Part shown: positions 21,838 through 30,300 of the stretch, in pieces
How positions within the stretch are numbered: position 1 is the first letter of the stretch
Layout of the letters: each line of letters starts with the position of its first letter
Virus record (IMG/VR): IMGVR_UViG_3300034072_001852
Span: 1-45,736 of that record
Reading direction: 5' to 3' (one strand)
Source: a virus
Length of the DNA: 45,736 nucleotides
Position numbers and translations under genes: made by a program
The notes under the pieces: generated by a model
Database searches by the model: none
Told to the model about the DNA's origin: nothing
Seen by the model: the letters and a program-made list of their open reading frames with translations, nothing else

Positions 21838-23998
21838 AATCCTGCTTTACGGCGTCATCGGTTATGCTGAGGACGATTGCACCGCCAAGTTCGTTCGGGC
21901 GCAGATTGCGAACAGCGAAGGCGACATCATCGTCCGCATCAATTCGGGTGGCGGCTATGTTGTCGAAGGTCTGGCGATCTTCAACGCTCTGGATGAGGCC
22001 CGCAAGGCTGGTCGCAAGGTAACTGTCCATATCGACGGTCTGGCTGCATCCATGGCTTCGGTCATCGCGATGGTCGGCGAAGAAATCCACATTGCCGACA
22101 ACGCCATGATGATGATCCACAATCCGTGGGACATTGCCATGGGCGATGCTGAAGCCCTGCGTCGCAAGGCCGATCAGCTGGACAAGGTTCGCGATCAGCT
22201 GGTCAAGATTTACGCAGACCGCACCAAGCTGAGTGTCGATGCTGTGACCGCCCTGATGAAGGCGGAAACCTGGATGGATGCTGATGAGGCCGTCGAGAAC
22301 GGCTTCGCCACGTCCAAGACCGAAAGCGAGTCTGCGAAGGCGCAGGTCAAGCCGGTCGATGTTTCGCAGTTCGGCTTCAACAAGGTTCCTTCTGGAAATC
22401 CTCTCATTGTTTTCAACCCGGCCAAACCGTCCCCTTCGACGGCGATGGCATCAACCCAAGTGTCGAAGGAGACTACTGTGGATCCCAAACTGATTGCCAA
22501 GATCCTGGCATTCGCCCGCGCCAACAATGTTTCTGCGGCTCTGCAGGACAAGGCTCTTACTGGCGAAATCACCTATGACGAAATGGTGGCACAGCACAAT
22601 TCGGAGGTTGCGGCCGCTGCCGCTGCGGCTGCCGCTGGCAACACGGATCCGGCGCCCGCCAATGCTCTGAACGCCGCTGCTGTCACCCGCGTGCTGAACT
22701 ATGCCCGTGCTCATGCCGTCGCTGATGACCTCCGCGATCAGGCTCTGACCGGTGCGATCACCTTTGACCAGATGATCGATCAGCACATGGCTGCGCTGGT
22801 GGATGCCGATATGCAGAATGACACGTCGAACGTGCGCACTCGCAATCAGCGTGAAACCTCGCCTGCTGACGAAATCCGCATGCGCGCACAGATGCTGACT
22901 GTGGCTTCGCTCGAAGGTCTTGGCCTGAGCGTGCCGGAATCGATGCGCCCCGATGAGCGCACCCGCGCCTATGGTGAGCAGTCGATCCGTTCGCTGGCGT
23001 CGGCTGTCTGCCGTGTCAACGGTATCCAGGTTCGCGCCGATGCTAGTGACCGTGAAGTGATTCAGGCTGCTATGCAGGTGCAGGGTGCACGTGCATCGGC
23101 CGGCGGCGTGATTTCGACCGGAGATCTGGGCAATGTGCTCGGACAGCCGATCCGTGCTGTGTTCGACCGTGGTTATCAGGACCAGCTGGCTGAGACGACC
23201 TACGGGGAATACACCACCGAAATGCTGGTGCCTGATTTCAAGGGCGTGTCGATGGTCAACATCGGCCTGTTCTCTGGCATCAAGAAAATCAGCGAAGGCG
23301 GCAAGCTGCCTCTCGCCAAGCTTGGTGACGGTGCGCGTTTCGTGCAGCTGGGCACCGATGGTCTGAAGGTCAGCTTCACTCGTGAGGCGATCATCAATGA
23401 CGAGTTTGGCGCACTGATTTCGTCGGTGAACATGCTCGGCATGATCTTCCGTCAGACCGAAGACGATCAGGCTATGGACGCTCTGGTCAACGGCGTGATG
23501 GTCGAAAAGAATGCCGCTGGCGGATGGGAAGAAAGCGATGTCTTCGCTGAAGAGTATAACAACCTGATCGAGGTTGCGGCTCTGGACGATGACGGCATTG
23601 CAGCTGCCCGCCTGGCTATGCGCTCGCAGCGTGGCAAGGGTAATTACCGCCTGAACATCGCACCGCGCATTCTGGCTGTGTCGCCTGACCTTGAGAATGC
23701 AGCGATGAAGCTGATCGCTTCCAATGTGGTGGCTGCGAAGCTTGCCGATGTCTCGACTGCACAGGCGATGAACCTGCGCGTGATCGTGCTCGACAAGCTG
23801 CCTGAAGGCACGTTCTTCCTGATGGGTGCAAAGCAGTTTGCGCAGATCGTGAAGGTGCTGCGCCTGCAGGGTTCGCGTGGTCCGCAGATCTATTCGATCC
23901 CGGTTGCAGATCGCCTGTCGCTGGAATGGGGTGCGATCAATGACTTCGCTGCCCAGTGTGTCGGCCGTGTCGGAATCGTGAAGGGGACGATCGCTTAA
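21824..23998 (+). CDS. ClpP-type prohead protease fused to scaffold and major capsid protein
   Basis: The 724-residue protein has three parts. Residues 1-175 are a ClpP/S49-like maturation protease: INSGGGYVVEGLAIFN, catalytic Ser in GLAASMASVIAM, catalytic His in MMMIHNPWDI. Residues about 215-335 look like a scaffold: two copies of a 40-residue unit (ARANNVSAALQDKALTGEIT and ARAHAVADDLRDQALTGAIT) joined by a poly-Ala linker. Residues about 345-724 are the capsid protein (SPADEIRMRAQMLTVASLEG ... to LSLEWGAINDFAAQCVGRVG). Cleavage between the parts is expected. GGAGG lies eight bases before the ATG. An internal start at 22478 may give scaffold-capsid alone. Confidence 0.92.
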   Translation: MDPIEILLYGVIGYAEDDCTAKFVRAQIANSEGDIIVRINSGGGYVVEGLAIFNALDEARKAGRKVTVHIDGLAASMASVIAMVGEEIHIADNAMMMIHNPWDIAMGDAEALRRKADQLDKVRDQLVKIYADRTKLSVDAVTALMKAETWMDADEAVENGFATSKTESESAKAQVKPVDVSQFGFNKVPSGNPLIVFNPAKPSPSTAMASTQVSKETTVDPKLIAKILAFARANNVSAALQDKALTGEITYDEMVAQHNSEVAAAAAAAAAGNTDPAPANALNAAAVTRVLNYARAHAVADDLRDQALTGAITFDQMIDQHMAALVDADMQNDTSNVRTRNQRETSPADEIRMRAQMLTVASLEGLGLSVPESMRPDERTRAYGEQSIRSLASAVCRVNGIQVRADASDREVIQAAMQVQGARASAGGVISTGDLGNVLGQPIRAVFDRGYQDQLAETTYGEYTTEMLVPDFKGVSMVNIGLFSGIKKISEGGKLPLAKLGDGARFVQLGTDGLKVSFTREAIINDEFGALISSVNMLGMIFRQTEDDQAMDALVNGVMVEKNAAGGWEESDVFAEEYNNLIEVAALDDDGIAAARLAMRSQRGKGNYRLNIAPRILAVSPDLENAAMKLIASNVVAAKLADVSTAQAMNLRVIVLDKLPEGTFFLMGAKQFAQIVKVLRLQGSRGPQIYSIPVADRLSLEWGAINDFAAQCVGRVGIVKGTIA
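22466..22480 (+). promoter_or_regulatory. Internal ribosome site and GTG start inside the protease-capsid gene
   Basis: AAGGAG (22466-22471), six bases, then in-frame GTG (22478). It would start a 506-residue scaffold-capsid protein (MDPKLIAKILAFARANNVSA at its N terminus), giving excess capsid over protease as lambda C/Nu3 does. Confidence 0.55.
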
Positions 23999-24041
23999 CG
24001 GCGGTCGTTTCCTCTCCCCTCTAGTCCAGGAGTGAAATCCA

Positions 24042-24416
24042 ATGATGAACAAATCTTATGAGGCGGATGGTGCAGATCGCCTCACCCTGACTGCCCCGGT
24101 GGGCGGTGTGGTTTCGGGTGGCTTCTACAAGTTTGGCCGTCTGTTCGGCTGTGCTGTGTCGACCGTCCCGGCTGGCAAGCCCTTTACCCTTGATCGCAAG
24201 GGTGTGTGGAATGTGAAGGTCGAAGCGCAGGGTGCTGCCATCACGGTCGGTGCGCCGATCTATTGGGAAGCGGGCCGTGCGGATGCAGAGTTCCACCGCG
24301 ACAACACCGATACCGGTGGCGTTCTGGTTGGTTACGCTGTTGAGCCGCTGGCGTCGGGTGCGGTCGGCTTTATCGACGTGCTGATCGAACCGGTCAACGA
24401 ACCTGCCATCGCTTAA
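24042..24416 (+). CDS. Capsid decoration protein (DUF2190)
   Basis: The 124-residue, strand-rich protein matches the DUF2190 family found next to capsid genes: an N-terminal LTLTAPVGGVVSGGFYKFGR, then GKPFTLDRKGVWNVKVE, GAPIYWEAG and the closing VGYAVEPLASGAVGFIDVLI. Members are thought to stabilise the capsid surface like gpD. AGGAG lies nine bases before the first of two adjacent ATG codons. A strong terminator follows. Confidence 0.88.
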   Translation: MMNKSYEADGADRLTLTAPVGGVVSGGFYKFGRLFGCAVSTVPAGKPFTLDRKGVWNVKVEAQGAAITVGAPIYWEAGRADAEFHRDNTDTGGVLVGYAVEPLASGAVGFIDVLIEPVNEPAIA

Positions 24417-24436
24417 TCGAGATAAACCCCAGGAGC

Positions 24437-24472
24437 GGGCCGGTCATCCCTGTGGTGGCCGGCCCATTTTTG
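24437..24472 (+). terminator. Rho-independent terminator after the head genes
   Basis: GGGCCGG (24437-24443) pairs with CCGGCCC (24459-24465), followed by ATTTTTGT. The stem is perfect and GC-rich. Confidence 0.85.
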
Positions 24473-24488
24473 TAAGGACCGCACGGCC

Positions 24489-24827
24489 ATGGCCTTGAAA
24501 GACCTTATCGGCGGTATCGCCACGATCATGGCGCCAACTTTCGCCGATGACGAACCATGGGACTATCACCATGTCGCAACCGATGAGCACGTCGAGGTGC
24601 AGGCGTTCCTGAAATTCAAAACGGATGAGAACGATCCGATGCGCGGTCCGACCAAGCGTCAGAAGGTGCCGGTGGTGAGGGTGGTGAACCTGCCATGGGT
24701 CGATGGCGATTGTGTGGGGGACATGATCACGTCGCCAGACGGCAGCCGGTATGAGGTGCTTGATGCTGACACGCGGGCGTCGGGATGGACGGATCTGTTC
24801 GTTGGCGAGCGCAACCCTCCCGAGTGA
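24489..24827 (+). CDS. Head-tail connector / head completion protein
   Basis: The 112-residue strand-rich protein occupies the position of lambda FII, after the decoration gene. Features: an N-terminal ALKDLIGGIATIMAPTFADD, a middle strand region rich in Val, and SPDGSRYEVLDADTRASGWT, a pattern seen in FII-like and other head-closure proteins. The start has GGCC upstream but no clear ribosome site. Assignment rests mostly on size and position. Confidence 0.55.
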   Translation: MALKDLIGGIATIMAPTFADDEPWDYHHVATDEHVEVQAFLKFKTDENDPMRGPTKRQKVPVVRVVNLPWVDGDCVGDMITSPDGSRYEVLDADTRASGWTDLFVGERNPPE

Positions 24828-24872
24828 AGTCGCGAATTTCCAGTCGAAGTTTCCGGCAAGCCCTTTCGAGCC

Positions 24873-25052
24873 TTATTCAGGCGTGCACATTTTCTGCGCA
24901 TAGGGCGTGACGTCTTCCGGCGGCATGTCGAGAGCGGCCGTTGATTCATACGCCCTGACACACTGCTGATAGGGCGAAAAATAGACGTAAATCGATACCG
25001 CGACGATCAGGCCTACTGCCACGATGATGGCTGCCAGGACATTCTGATTCAT
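24873..25052 (-). CDS. Small membrane protein on the opposite strand (moron)
   Basis: The 59-residue product has one membrane helix (LAAIIVAVGLIVAVSIYVYF) and a periplasmic tail with two Cys (QQCVRAYESTAALDMPPEDV ... CTPE). It is the only minus-strand gene in the virion cluster and sits where a gpZ/neck gene is expected. The ribosome site is weak. A single-gene insert on the opposite strand is typical of a moron expressed in the lysogen; exclusion of other phages or envelope effects are possible. Confidence 0.55.
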   Translation of the reverse strand: MNQNVLAAIIVAVGLIVAVSIYVYFSPYQQCVRAYESTAALDMPPEDVTPYAQKMCTPE

Positions 25053-25140
25053 GCTTGCCGCTTCCGTCGCTGTCGATGGTGGCCAAGGCATATCGCAGCA
25101 CGGTGATCTACGCCAGCGGGCATGGGCTATTGCCGGGTGA

Positions 25141-25176
25141 TTGCATAATGTAGCTTGTATCTGTTATATTTGCGAC
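25141..25176 (+). promoter_or_regulatory. Late-type leaderless promoter for the tail operon
   Basis: TTGCATAATGTAGC, 18-base spacer ending TGT, then TATATT (25165-25170). ATG 25177 follows the motif start by 36 bases. Exact 12-mer GCATAATGTAGC shared with 27304, 37865 and 40347. Confidence 0.8.
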
Positions 25177-25641
25177 ATGCATGTAAGAGCGGACATTATC
25201 GAGGCGTTCGAGAACACCCTGGAAGCCCTTCCGGTGGTGGGGTCTGTCTATGATTTTGTCGCTGTCTCGACACCTCCACGCCCGCCAAAGAACAAGGCGA
25301 TTGTCGAACTGCAGCTTGCCCTTGAAGGCGAAAACACCCGCATCGATGGCGGCTATCTGCCCAGTGAGGCCGTGCTTGATCGTCCGATTTTCATGTCTGC
25401 CCGTGTGACCGCGAACGTGCCCCGGGACATGACCGGCAAGGAATTCGAGCGGAACGTGGTCGCTCCTATCGAGACGGCTGTGGCGACCTGCGAACCCCTC
25501 AAGACCCTGTGCAATTCGTGGATCCTGCAAGGCATCGAACTCGAGCCGGAAATGGATGGCCAAACCGAAACGCTAAGCGCCGTGATGGTGTGGAAGCTGA
25601 CCTATTCAACTCTCGCCTCTGCCCCGGGCAAGGCACTCTAA
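25177..25641 (+). CDS. Tail terminator protein (gpU-like position)
   Basis: This 154-residue protein would cap the growing tail tube and join it to the head. It starts MHVRADIIEAFENTLEALPV, followed by a strand-rich domain with IVELQLALEGENTRID and VMVWKLTYSTLAS at the end, matching the size and layout of gpU-type proteins. It lies directly before the major tail gene. Upstream in-frame codons read through the promoter and are not a real extension. The start is immediately downstream of the promoter, so the message is probably leaderless. Confidence 0.65.
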   Translation: MHVRADIIEAFENTLEALPVVGSVYDFVAVSTPPRPPKNKAIVELQLALEGENTRIDGGYLPSEAVLDRPIFMSARVTANVPRDMTGKEFERNVVAPIETAVATCEPLKTLCNSWILQGIELEPEMDGQTETLSAVMVWKLTYSTLASAPGKAL

Positions 25642-25651
25642 GGAGCCGCAA

Positions 25652-26428
25652 ATGTCTATCGCATCCCTTTCTCCCGGAACGCTTTTCCGCCCCCGTGGGC
25701 AGGGTCTGCTGACCATTGCCGGCGTGACGCAGCCTGTCGGAAGCGTTGACCTTTCTCGCACGATCACCGTGACCGATGCTGACGTTTTCACCAACGAGTT
25801 CTACAACAAGACGCTGATCGACAGCCAGATCGACGAATTCCTTTGCGAACTGACCCTTGGCTTCAGACAGGTCAGCAAGCTGGCTTTGGCCATGGCGAAC
25901 CTGTCGAATTATCATGCGCAGGCGCAGGCGGCGGCGCAGGGTGTTGAGGTTGCCTTCGATCTGACCGATCAGGAACTACCGGTCACCGTCCCGCTGGGCA
26001 AGCGCAAGACCAAGGATCATGTGGTCACCTCGACGAACGCTATCGATTTCGTCGAAGGCGTGCACATCATCACTCATGCTGGCGATAAATCGCCCGGCTT
26101 TGTGTCGTTCATTGCGATACCGGCTGGTGCCGATCTGGACGGCACGATCACGTTCGACTGCGATGCTGCCAATGCGACCCGTTTCAACATCGGCGAACTG
26201 TCGAGTGTGGAAGCGAAGTTCGAATGGATTCAGGCATCGAAGCCTGGCAGCGACCAGTCGGACATCTATCACGTTTACCACAAGGTGCAGTTCCGTCCCG
26301 ATGGGGACTGGACGCTCTCGAGCGATAGCGCGGATCCAATGATTTTGACCGTGAAGGGCAAGTGTGTTGCCGACACCACCAAGCCCGTCGAACAGCAGAT
26401 TGGCTACGTCGAAATTTCTGACGACTAA
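25652..26428 (+). CDS. Major tail protein
   Basis: The 258-residue strand-rich protein forms the tail tube. The N-terminal domain runs from LFRPRGQGLLTIAGVTQPVG through FCELTLGFRQVSKLALAMAN-like helices; the C-terminal domain includes KFEWIQASKPGSDQSDIYHV and the closing QQIGYVEISDD. Its place between the gpU-like gene and the G/T chaperones is that of lambda V. AAGGAG lies seven bases upstream. It ends at a strong terminator, which suits a high-level structural gene. Confidence 0.72.
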   Translation: MSIASLSPGTLFRPRGQGLLTIAGVTQPVGSVDLSRTITVTDADVFTNEFYNKTLIDSQIDEFLCELTLGFRQVSKLALAMANLSNYHAQAQAAAQGVEVAFDLTDQELPVTVPLGKRKTKDHVVTSTNAIDFVEGVHIITHAGDKSPGFVSFIAIPAGADLDGTITFDCDAANATRFNIGELSSVEAKFEWIQASKPGSDQSDIYHVYHKVQFRPDGDWTLSSDSADPMILTVKGKCVADTTKPVEQQIGYVEISDD

Positions 26429-26443
26429 TTCTTCGTGGGACTT

Positions 26444-26470
26444 GGGAGGGGTTCGCCTCTCCCATTTTTT
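26444..26470 (+). terminator. Terminator after the major tail gene
   Basis: GGGAGGGG (26444-26451), UUCG tetraloop, CCTCTCCC (26456-26463), then A and six T. Partial read-through would lower chaperone level relative to tube protein. Confidence 0.88.
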
Positions 26471-26493
26471 CCATATTTCCAAGGGAGATATCT

Positions 26494-26934
26494 GTGAATT
26501 TTGTCAATCCGATTGACTTCGTTGAACGCGACGAAATCAAGCTCACCATCAAGGGCAAGCCGGTCACTGGCTATGCGATCGATCTTGATGAGATGACCAA
26601 GCTGGGCAAGCAATTCCCGTGGTTTGGCGAACGCCTGAAGGGCAAGGATATCAGTCATGGCGATGTGCCTGAAGATGAAGTCCTTGATGTGTCTGCGATC
26701 ATTGTCGCGACCTGCGTTGCTCCCGATGCCCGTGGGGCAGAGCGTGATGCTGTTATCGCATCGGCCCGCAAGATCCGCTTTGCTGACCGCATTGATCTGA
26801 TGCAGCAAATCATCACCGGCTCGTTCCCTGAATCGGGAGCGGTGGATGCAGAGGGAAACGTGAAGGTGGCGGGCAACCGCAGCCAGCGTCGAGCCGCCCG
26901 CTCGAAAGGTGGTGGCGTGAAGCAGCCGACCTGA
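26494..26934 (+). CDS. Tail assembly chaperone (gpG-like)
   Basis: This 146-residue protein coats the tape measure protein during tail assembly. It opens with FVNPIDFVERDEIKLTIKGK and has a helical middle (VSAIIVATCVAPDARG, SARKIRFADRIDLMQQIITG). The C-terminal 25 residues are basic. GTG start after GGGAG. A G GGA AAC heptamer at 26853-26859 lies in the correct frame for -1 slippage, giving a longer G-T protein. Confidence 0.8.
   Translation: MNFVNPIDFVERDEIKLTIKGKPVTGYAIDLDEMTKLGKQFPWFGERLKGKDISHGDVPEDEVLDVSAIIVATCVAPDARGAERDAVIASARKIRFADRIDLMQQIITGSFPESGAVDAEGNVKVAGNRSQRRAARSKGGGVKQPT
26853..26859 (+). other. Programmed -1 frameshift heptamer GGGAAAC
   Basis: In the gpG frame the codons are GAG GGA AAC GTG, so G GGA AAC fits X XXY YYZ exactly; lambda uses G GGA AAG at the same place. 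The -1 frame has no stop from here to 27311. Confidence 0.82.
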
Positions 26935-26966
26935 GGGTCTACGGGCACTATTTCTGCCCCGAAAGA

Positions 26967-27311
26967 ATGAGCCCAAGGCTCATCAGCGAACGCCATGCAG
27001 ACGTGATGGATTCACACCACCGCAGGGTGGCCTTGGATACGCATTCACGTCTGGTGGCGGCTGCTACGGCGTTCGGCGGCAAGAAGGACAAGATCTACGA
27101 TCCGTTCATCGAACGCCTGACCGAAGCGACCAATTCCGAAAAGGTCGAAAAGCGCACGATCAGCATGGCGGAGCTGGCCAAGATGGGCCGGGAGCTATTG
27201 GCTGAACAGGCCGATGAGACGGAAGAGCAGCGGCTGGATCGGGAAGCCAAGGATGCGGCCTTGATGTCATTGTTCGCCAAGCACAAAGATTCTGCGGCGC
27301 GAATAGCATAA
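26967..27311 (+). CDS. T extension of the tail chaperone (gpT-like, made by frameshift)
   Basis: The frame is open from the slippery site through 26967 to 27311, reading WWREAADLRVYGHYFCPERM before the first ATG and then a charged helical domain (MAELAKMGRELLAEQADETE, EEQRLDREAKDAALMSLFAK). The T part of such chaperones recruits tail tube protein. Independent initiation at 26967 is unlikely; no ribosome site precedes it. The last bases overlap the promoter of the tape measure gene. Confidence 0.75.
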   Translation: MSPRLISERHADVMDSHHRRVALDTHSRLVAAATAFGGKKDKIYDPFIERLTEATNSEKVEKRTISMAELAKMGRELLAEQADETEEQRLDREAKDAALMSLFAKHKDSAARIA

Positions 27312-27339
27312 TGTAGCATCAATATGCTAACATCTGGCC
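27304..27339 (+). promoter_or_regulatory. Late-type leaderless promoter for the tape measure gene
   Basis: TAGCATAATGTAGC, 18-base spacer ending TGC, then TAACAT (27328-27333). ATG 27340 follows the motif start by 36 bases. The motif overlaps the end of the T frame. Confidence 0.72.
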
Positions 27340-30300
27340 ATGGCGACCACTCAGCGTTCCAACATTGAAGTTTTCTTTCGCGTCCTTGGCGCTGAGAACC
27401 TGCGCCGTCAGATGCAGCGGGTGTCTCAGGCCGGGATTGCGACGGGTCGCCAGCTGGGCAATTTTGGCGCCGGGATTGGCAGCGCTCTGGACTTTGCAGG
27501 GCAGAAAGCGATCCAACTTTCCCGGACGCTGGCAGTTGTCGGTGCTGTAGGCTTTGGTGCGCTCGCCAAGGGGATTCAGGACACCACCAATGCGTCGGCT
27601 GAACTGACATCAACTGTTCTCGCTCTAAGGGCGGTCAACGGGGAAATCTCGAAGGCGAGCGGCCTGCCACGGTTCCGCGCAACTGCCGACGGCAACCTGA
27701 TCGATGAGAATTCTGGTGGTGCCAGAAAGTCGGCAGCGAACCTTGCCTTCATTCAAAACACGGCTGATCGCACAGGCGCGTCGATTCTGAATCTGTCGCG
27801 TCAGTTCGTCCAGTTGAACGCATCGGCCTCTGCGGTCGGGATTCCTGTCAAGAACGTCGAGAACCTGTTCACGGGCGTGACCAGCGCGTCGAACGTGCTT
27901 GGTGTATCTTCCGAACAGACCTCTCGAGCTTTCGTTGCCCTTACGCAGATTGCATCCAAGGGTTGTCACGCCCCTGGCACCCTTATTTTGATGTCGGACT
28001 ATTCCGAAAAGCTTGTCGAAGAAGTTGTCGTTGGCGATGAACTGATGGGTCCGGATGGAAATCCGCGCCGTGTTCTGCGTCTTGCGCACGGCACTCAGGA
28101 CATGTTCCGGGTTATTCCTTCGAACAAGATGTGCCACCCGTTTGTGGTCAATCTTGACCATAAGTTGCGTCTCGCGACTGCGCTTTATGGTGTTGAATTC
28201 ACCATCGAAATGTCGGCATATCTCTTGCTGCCGCAAGAGGTTCGCGACGAACTGTTCTTGATCAACCGTCATCATATCAACCAGCATGTTAGCTTCACGG
28301 TTGAACCGGTCGGTTGCGGTGAGTTCTACGGTTTCCAGATCGAAGGCGACCACCTTTATCTCGATGCTCAGGGCTTCGAGCACCACAATACCGTCGCGGC
28401 CGAAGAGCTCCGTGGCCAGCTATCGGAGGCTTTGCCCGGTGCGATCCCGCTTGCCGCTAAGGCATATAGGGTTAGCGTAAAGCAGTTCCTGGACGCTGTA
28501 GCCAAGGGCAACGTTGACGCCGCATCGTTCATCAAAAAGTTCGGCGATGCCCTGAACAAGGAATATTCGTCGGCTGCTGATGAGGCTGCGAACACGACCC
28601 GCGTTGCCCTTGGACGGCTGCGCAACGAGTTCTTCCTTGCCCGGGTGCAGATCGGCAATGGCGCGCTTGATCAGGAATTCAAGCGCATCATCGATGCTGC
28701 CAACGAACTGTTCGACACTCTGAGCCGGACGGGTGCCTTTGCCCGTTTCGGTGTGAACCTCGCAAATGCATTGCGCCCGCTGGCTGATCGGTTTGAGGCG
28801 GCTGTTCGTGGTGGTTTCGACTTCGAGGTCATCCTTGATGCACTGGCAGGTGCGGCCTCAGGAATCGTGCGCGGTTTCCTCGTTCTGGTGTCCGTATCGC
28901 GTCAAATCCTGCAAGCCTTTTCGAACTTGAAGGATCTGTTCGAGGATTACGGGTTTTCGCTTGAACCTATCGGCGATCTGATCATCGGCGTGGCTGATGC
29001 ATTTCGCCAGCTTAGCGAGGTGCTTTCGACCCGGAATTACAGCGGCAACGGCTTCATCGATTTCTTCGCGTCGGTCTATTTCCTGATCGAACAGATCGTC
29101 ATCGCCCTTGCTCGCCTGCTGAATCCGCAGATCGGTCCGGGCATCCAGTCGCTCGAGCAGGCTTTCGCCCGTGTTGCCCGGTTCATCAACCAGGCGGCTC
29201 TTGCGGTGCAGTCGCTATCGACCGGACAGATTGCGCCCGGCCTTGATGAGGAAGGGCAGGGCATCCTTGTCTGGCTGGCTCTGGCTGTCGACCGTGCCCG
29301 CTTGCTTCAGGCTGCGATCAAGGAAGCCTATGCGCTGCTATCGGGTGCACCTGCGCCTCAGGGAGCGGACGTTGCCACACAGCAGCGTTTTGCCACCCGT
29401 GATGCAGTTGGCGACCTGTTCGCTGGCAGGGAAAATGTTGCCCGGGTCGATGAGCAGGGCAATACGCTCTATGATCCCCGTGATCTCGATATCCTGTTCA
29501 TCATCCGGGACACCATCGACCGCATCGTCAATTTCATCGTCGCCAACAAAGGTGCCTTTGCGGCTGTGTTCGACGGTGCAGCTGACACCATACAGGCTCT
29601 GATCGATATCATCGGCGAGCTTTCGAAGGTGCTTGATCCGGTTGCGCAGGCACTCGGGTTCGAAGATCTGAACATCGCCATCGGTTATGCCATCGGCTTC
29701 CTTTTCGTGATGGGCAGGGTGGCTGCGATCATTGCGCTCATTCGTGGCGCAATTCTGGCGATGGTTGGTGCTCTCAGTTCGTTTGCGGCCGTGCTTGGCC
29801 TGACGATGCCTCAATTCCTTGTGATTGCCGCAGCTGTAGGCCTGATCGCTTTCGGCGTCGGCAAGATCGTGTCGAACTGGCAGCTTCTGAAGGATGAGGT
29901 CGGCAACATCATCACACTGATCGGTGCCGGCCTGACCGATGTGCTCGCCAACGTCATCCGTCAGCTTGCCAACCTGCTGAGCTATCTCCCGGGCATTGGA
30001 GGCTTCCTTGACCGTGAGCTCAACCAGCTTGCCGACAAGTTGAATGAGGGCACAGAGGCTGCCCGCGAATTCGTCAACGCCAGTTCGCTCGAGGCGACTT
30101 CCCGGCGCCAGGTCGAGAATGGTGGAAAGGATCCGTTTAGCGACGCCGGACCGAATGGCTTCGATGCTTTCTCGTTCCTGTCGGACAGCGGGCTTACCGG
30201 CATGGTGAGCGACCTTGGCGATAAGCAGGACGAAACCAACCGCATCCTTGATGGCATCGCACAGCAGAATGCAGCGGGCACGGCTGATCAGGCTGCCATG

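Noticed and set aside
22451-24052. 533-codon open frame on the minus strand opposite the protease-capsid gene
   Set aside because: It mirrors the codon pattern of the real gene, has no recognised motif and no ribosome site; GC-rich DNA gives such shadows.
25141-25176. N-terminal extension MHNVACICYICD of the gpU-like protein
   Set aside because: It is a translation of the promoter motif; the same peptide start appears at 40347, where the promoter recurs before an unrelated gene.
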